From: Clostridia bacterium
GTDB taxonomy: Bacteria > Bacillota > Clostridia > Oscillospirales > Acutalibacteraceae
Assembly: GCA_017454565.1 (NCBI GenBank)
Contig: JAFTCS010000293.1
Span: 1 to 8,103 of the forward strand
Direction of reading: 5' to 3'
Length of the DNA: 8,103 nt
This document shows positions 5,835 through 8,103 of the stretch, one piece after another. The stretch's first letter is position 1, and the number at the start of each line of letters is the position of its first letter. Position numbers and translations under genes: made by a program. The notes under the pieces are model-generated. The model had not been told where the DNA came from, did no database searches, and saw only the letters and a program-made list of their open reading frames with translations.

Positions 5835-6792
5835 GTTTTTAAGACGGCTTCCGCTGGTTGGAATATTCCTGCTGCTGATTGTGGGTATATGCTTCTTTAT
5901 GTATCCTATAATAAGCAACTGGTATTCTGAACAATCCGCACAGGCAGTAATAAAGCACTATGACGAACAGGTGCAGAAGATGGGCGACGAAGCTATCAAG
6001 AAGATCGCAAAGCAGGCCGATGACTACAATAAGGCTCTTGCGTCCAAGCAGAGCGACAAAGTCTCGGTATTCAGCTATAATGATATGCTTTCGGTAACGG
6101 AGGCTATCGGGTATATCGACATTCCGAAGATAGGAGTGTATTCTCCCATATATCATGGTCTGAGTGACGATGTTCTGCAAAAGGGCATTGGTCACATGGA
6201 GGGTACGTCACTGCCGGTTGGCGGCGAGAGCACCCACTGCGTTTTAGCCGGACACACAGGTTTGCCGGGTTCAAAGCTGTTTACGGATATTGACACCCTC
6301 AAGATAGGCGACCCGTTTTATATACATGTTCTTGACAGGGTACTGAAATATCGTGTGGATCAGGTCATTGTGGTTCTGCCGAACAATATTGAACCCATAA
6401 GGATCATTGAAGGCGAGGATTATGTTACCATGATAACCTGCACTCCCTACGGCATAAACGACCACAGGCTTCTGGTCAGAGGTTCGCGCGTTGCATACAA
6501 GATGCCTGTAACCAAGGAGTTTACGGAGATCAAGAACGAGAAAGAGGTTTCTGACCTGCCTGAAATAGGCGAGCATTCCTATACAGTCGAAGAGGATACA
6601 AAGACAGAGATTCCCGCAAGAACAGTGCTGTGGTACATTGCAACAGGTGTTATAGCCGTTGTGATTGTGGGCATACTGTTGATAATCCTTTTCCCGAGCA
6701 AAAAGAAAAAACGCATTAAACAACAGTCGGAACAGGTTTTTAAGGACGAAACTGATAATACCGATAGCAAATCGGCGGATTTGGAGGATTGA
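5815..6792 (+). CDS. Class C (pilus-specific) sortase, second copy
   Basis: Second pilus transpeptidase, 325 residues. It has an N-terminal membrane helix at about 11-33, a catalytic domain with His147 (LAGHTGLPG), Cys209 (MITCTPYG) and Arg218 (NDHRLLVRG), a C-terminal helix at about 263-287 and a Lys-rich tail, the usual class C topology. As in its neighbour, no DP[FWY] lid motif is visible in the region before the first strand (about 60-95). The GDPFYIHVL around nt 6307 is a core strand and should not be mistaken for the lid. The two sortases diverge mostly in the N-terminal 95 residues and the C-terminal tail, where substrate or partner choice may differ. One may polymerise the shaft and the other add the tip or base; the sequence does not say which. 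It is followed after 5 nt by the ancillary pilin. Confidence 0.93.
   Translation: MTKRKNKFLRRLPLVGIFLLLIVGICFFMYPIISNWYSEQSAQAVIKHYDEQVQKMGDEAIKKIAKQADDYNKALASKQSDKVSVFSYNDMLSVTEAIGYIDIPKIGVYSPIYHGLSDDVLQKGIGHMEGTSLPVGGESTHCVLAGHTGLPGSKLFTDIDTLKIGDPFYIHVLDRVLKYRVDQVIVVLPNNIEPIRIIEGEDYVTMITCTPYGINDHRLLVRGSRVAYKMPVTKEFTEIKNEKEVSDLPEIGEHSYTVEEDTKTEIPARTVLWYIATGVIAVVIVGILLIILFPSKKKKRIKQQSEQVFKDETDNTDSKSADLED
6783..6787 (+). promoter_or_regulatory. Ribosome binding site of the ancillary pilin
   Basis: GGAGG, within the end of the second sortase gene, lies 10 nt before the ATG at 6798. An in-frame TTG at 6789 is only 1 nt from the motif and is too close, so ATG 6798 is chosen; it gives a standard MKKR signal peptide start. 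Confidence 0.75.
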
Positions 6793-6797
6793 TCAAG

Positions 6798-7904
6798 ATG
6801 AAAAAGAGATCTACAGGTGGAATCATTGCTGCTTTAGTGATGATCTGTATTCTGTGTATGACCATGGTAGCTGCAGCAGGTCCGGTTCGCGCCGAAGGCA
6901 CTGATGAAAAGGGCACTGTTGAGATCACCGCAGCGGATTTTGCCTTTGGTACAGGTATGGGGGCATGTCAGGTAGGTGTTTATAAAGACGGCGCCTATGT
7001 GCTTGATGAACATTTCAAGGACGCTGACGTTGACCTGACTGATCTCTCTGAGGCTTCAAAATCGCTTGCGGCCGCTAAGGTCCTTGCGGAGATAGCTTCT
7101 CAGACCGTCAACTATAATGTTGCTTTCTTTAATGAGTACGGCAAAGTAACCTATTCCGAGCTTCCGGCTGAAAACAGACTGTATGTGATTTTCCAGACAG
7201 ACAATTTCGACGTTATTTCTATAAGCCCGATGCTGGTCGTTCTTCCGTACTATAACGAAAAGTATGAAAAGGTGCTTGATGTAAAGATCAATGCCAAGTA
7301 TGAGGACAAGCGCATTATCGAGCATTTTGGTTCGATCATTCTTACCAAGACAGACCCAAGCGGCATTCCGCTGGAGGGCGCCGAGTTCCGTCTGGAAGAG
7401 AAGATAGTTTTAGACGATAGTACGTCTCTTCCGCCTGATACTGTTGTTTATGAATCCAGTGATGACGGTGAAAAGTATGATTATGCATGGATAACCGTTG
7501 TTGAAAACCTCACCTCAGACAAGCACGGTCAGATCGTAATAAAGGATATCCCTCTCGGTCAGTACCGCTTTGTAGAGACAAAGGCTCCCGAAGGTTATGT
7601 GCTTTCAGCCAAAGCCTATGAAGTATTGCTTGACAAGCCCGGTTCTGTAAAGATAATTGATGACATCTATGTTCGTGACGAGGGCGATCCCTACGAGTTC
7701 TACTTTGAAAACTCACCGGCAGAGATCTCCACGCCATCCGTTCCTGAATCTTCAATTCCTGAGCCTTCAAAGCCAAAGCCCAGCGAACCTGTTACACCCA
7801 CAGGTGAAGATGCCTCGAAATTCATTGTCATCGGCTGCGTAGTAGGCGGTTCACTTGTACTCGTGATAATTCTTCTGTTAGTTACCAAAAAGAAGAAAAA
7901 GTAA
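6798..7904 (+). CDS. Ancillary, probably basal, pilin with CnaB domain and degenerate sorting signal
   Basis: Minor pilin of 368 residues, likely the subunit that ends the fibre and anchors it to the wall (inferred from small size, last position and a Pro-rich stalk). The signal peptide covers 1-32 (MKKR, hydrophobic core, VRA|EG). The N-terminal domain, about 33-175, ends in a strand-rich stretch (SPMLVVLP, then DVKINAKYE) that resembles the pilin-motif position of basal pilins, with Lys167 as the acceptor candidate. A CnaB/SpaA domain, about 176-308, has Lys184 (LTKTDPSG), Glu260 (VETKAPEGY) and Asn305 (FENSP) as a probable internal isopeptide triad. A Pro/Ser/Glu linker (306-331) with PSxP-type repeats leads to VTPTG (332-336), a hydrophobic helix and KKKKK. 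VTPTG departs from LPXTG at positions 1 and 2, although the rest of the sorting signal is intact. Confidence 0.9.
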   Translation: MKKRSTGGIIAALVMICILCMTMVAAAGPVRAEGTDEKGTVEITAADFAFGTGMGACQVGVYKDGAYVLDEHFKDADVDLTDLSEASKSLAAAKVLAEIASQTVNYNVAFFNEYGKVTYSELPAENRLYVIFQTDNFDVISISPMLVVLPYYNEKYEKVLDVKINAKYEDKRIIEHFGSIILTKTDPSGIPLEGAEFRLEEKIVLDDSTSLPPDTVVYESSDDGEKYDYAWITVVENLTSDKHGQIVIKDIPLGQYRFVETKAPEGYVLSAKAYEVLLDKPGSVKIIDDIYVRDEGDPYEFYFENSPAEISTPSVPESSIPEPSKPKPSEPVTPTGEDASKFIVIGCVVGGSLVLVIILLLVTKKKKK

Positions 7905-7921
7905 TGTAGCATCAAACTGAA

Positions 7922-7962
7922 AAATGTCGGCGGAGTCAGATGTTCCGCCGGCATTTATTGTA
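7922..7962 (+). terminator. Intrinsic terminator at the end of the pilus operon
   Basis: A 13-bp stem (7922-7934 with 7944-7956, one G-T pair at 7927/7951), GC-rich in the upper part, closes a 9-nt loop. The downstream arm runs into a T-rich tract (TTTATTGTAT). It begins 17 nt after the stop of the last pilin gene. Confidence 0.85.
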
Positions 7963-8008
7963 TCTTAAACGCGAATTATAAATAATAAAGTTTCGCTCAA
8001 GCCTTTTC

Positions 8009-8025
8009 AGCGGCAAGCTGCCGCT
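8009..8025. repeat. Small inverted repeat in the 3' intergenic region
   Basis: AGCGGCA and TGCCGCT form a 7-bp stem around a 3-nt AGC loop. T5 at 8036-8040 is 10 nt away, too distant for a normal intrinsic terminator. It may be part of a dispersed intergenic repeat or a second transcription barrier; nothing in the window decides this. Confidence 0.4.
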
Positions 8026-8038
8026 CCCAATATAGTTT

Positions 8039-8067
8039 TTGAAAGTTAACTCGTTCCAAATGTTAAT
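8039..8067 (+). promoter_or_regulatory. Weak sigma-70-like promoter candidate for a downstream gene
   Basis: TTGAAA (8039-8044) is separated by 17 nt from GTTAAT (8062-8067), matching the consensus at five and four of six positions. The surrounding AT-rich sequence has no ORF. A GGAGG at 8093-8097, 6 nt before the window edge, is at the right distance for a start codon just outside. Such matches occur by chance in AT-rich sequence. Confidence 0.25.
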
Positions 8068-8103
8068 TTCTTTCCAAAACAAACTCGACAGCGGAGGCAC
8101 TCC

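Noticed and set aside
6307..6315. DPF in the second sortase as the class C lid motif
   Set aside because: It lies after the catalytic His in the GDPFYIHVL core strand, aligned with GDMFYIHVL of the first sortase; the lid lies before the first strand.
7657..7842. A 61-residue ORF on the + strand
   Set aside because: It is a frame-shifted reading of the Pro/Ser linker of the last pilin, with low-complexity sequence and no initiation signal.
8009..8040. A second intrinsic terminator after the operon
   Set aside because: The stem is only 7 bp and the T5 tract starts 10 nt beyond it, too far for a normal intrinsic terminator.

Overview
The window holds most of a sortase-assembled pilus locus of a Gram-positive bacterium, read entirely on the + strand. 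Supporting signs are secretion signals followed by LPXTG-type sorting signals, class C sortases, strong GGAGG ribosome binding sites and a moderate base composition. A fibro-slime domain in the first protein is typical of gut and rumen bacteria such as Ruminococcus and Fibrobacter. With Gram-positive sorting signals this suggests a Ruminococcus-like Oscillospiraceae member. That assignment is inferred from protein style, not from a marker gene.

Layout: (1) 2-2974, the 3' part of a large tip-type adhesin, cut at its 5' end by the window edge. It has a fibro-slime/PA14-like head, three isopeptide-type stalk domains, and an MPETG sorting signal. (2) 2975-3078, a structured leader whose bases can form an H-type pseudoknot or two competing hairpins. 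(3) 3079-4740, the major (shaft) pilin of the SpaH/EbpB type, with LPGTG. (4) 4741-4838, two back-to-back hairpins between the pilin and the sortases. (5) 4839-5834 and 5815-6792, two overlapping, clearly paralogous class C sortases. (6) 6798-7904, a small ancillary pilin, probably the base, with a degenerate VTPTG sorting motif. (7) 7922-7962, an intrinsic terminator. (8) 7963-8103, non-coding sequence with a weak promoter-like pair and a possible ribosome binding site at the edge, so another transcription unit may begin there.

How the genes work together (known of the family, applied here by inference): precursors are exported through Sec. The two sortases cut the sorting signals and join shaft subunits through lysine side chains, with the fibro-slime protein placed at the tip. 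The small pilin ends polymerisation and attaches the fibre to the wall. The order tip, shaft, sortase, sortase, base in one transcription direction, with a coupled sortase pair and a final terminator, supports one functional unit. The promoter for the whole locus lies outside the window.

The least explained parts are the RNA structures on either side of the shaft pilin gene, the lack of a recognisable lid motif in both sortases, the lack of a canonical YPK pilin motif in the shaft protein, and the degenerate anchor motif of the last pilin. I see no CRISPR array, tRNA, rRNA, insertion sequence or defence gene.
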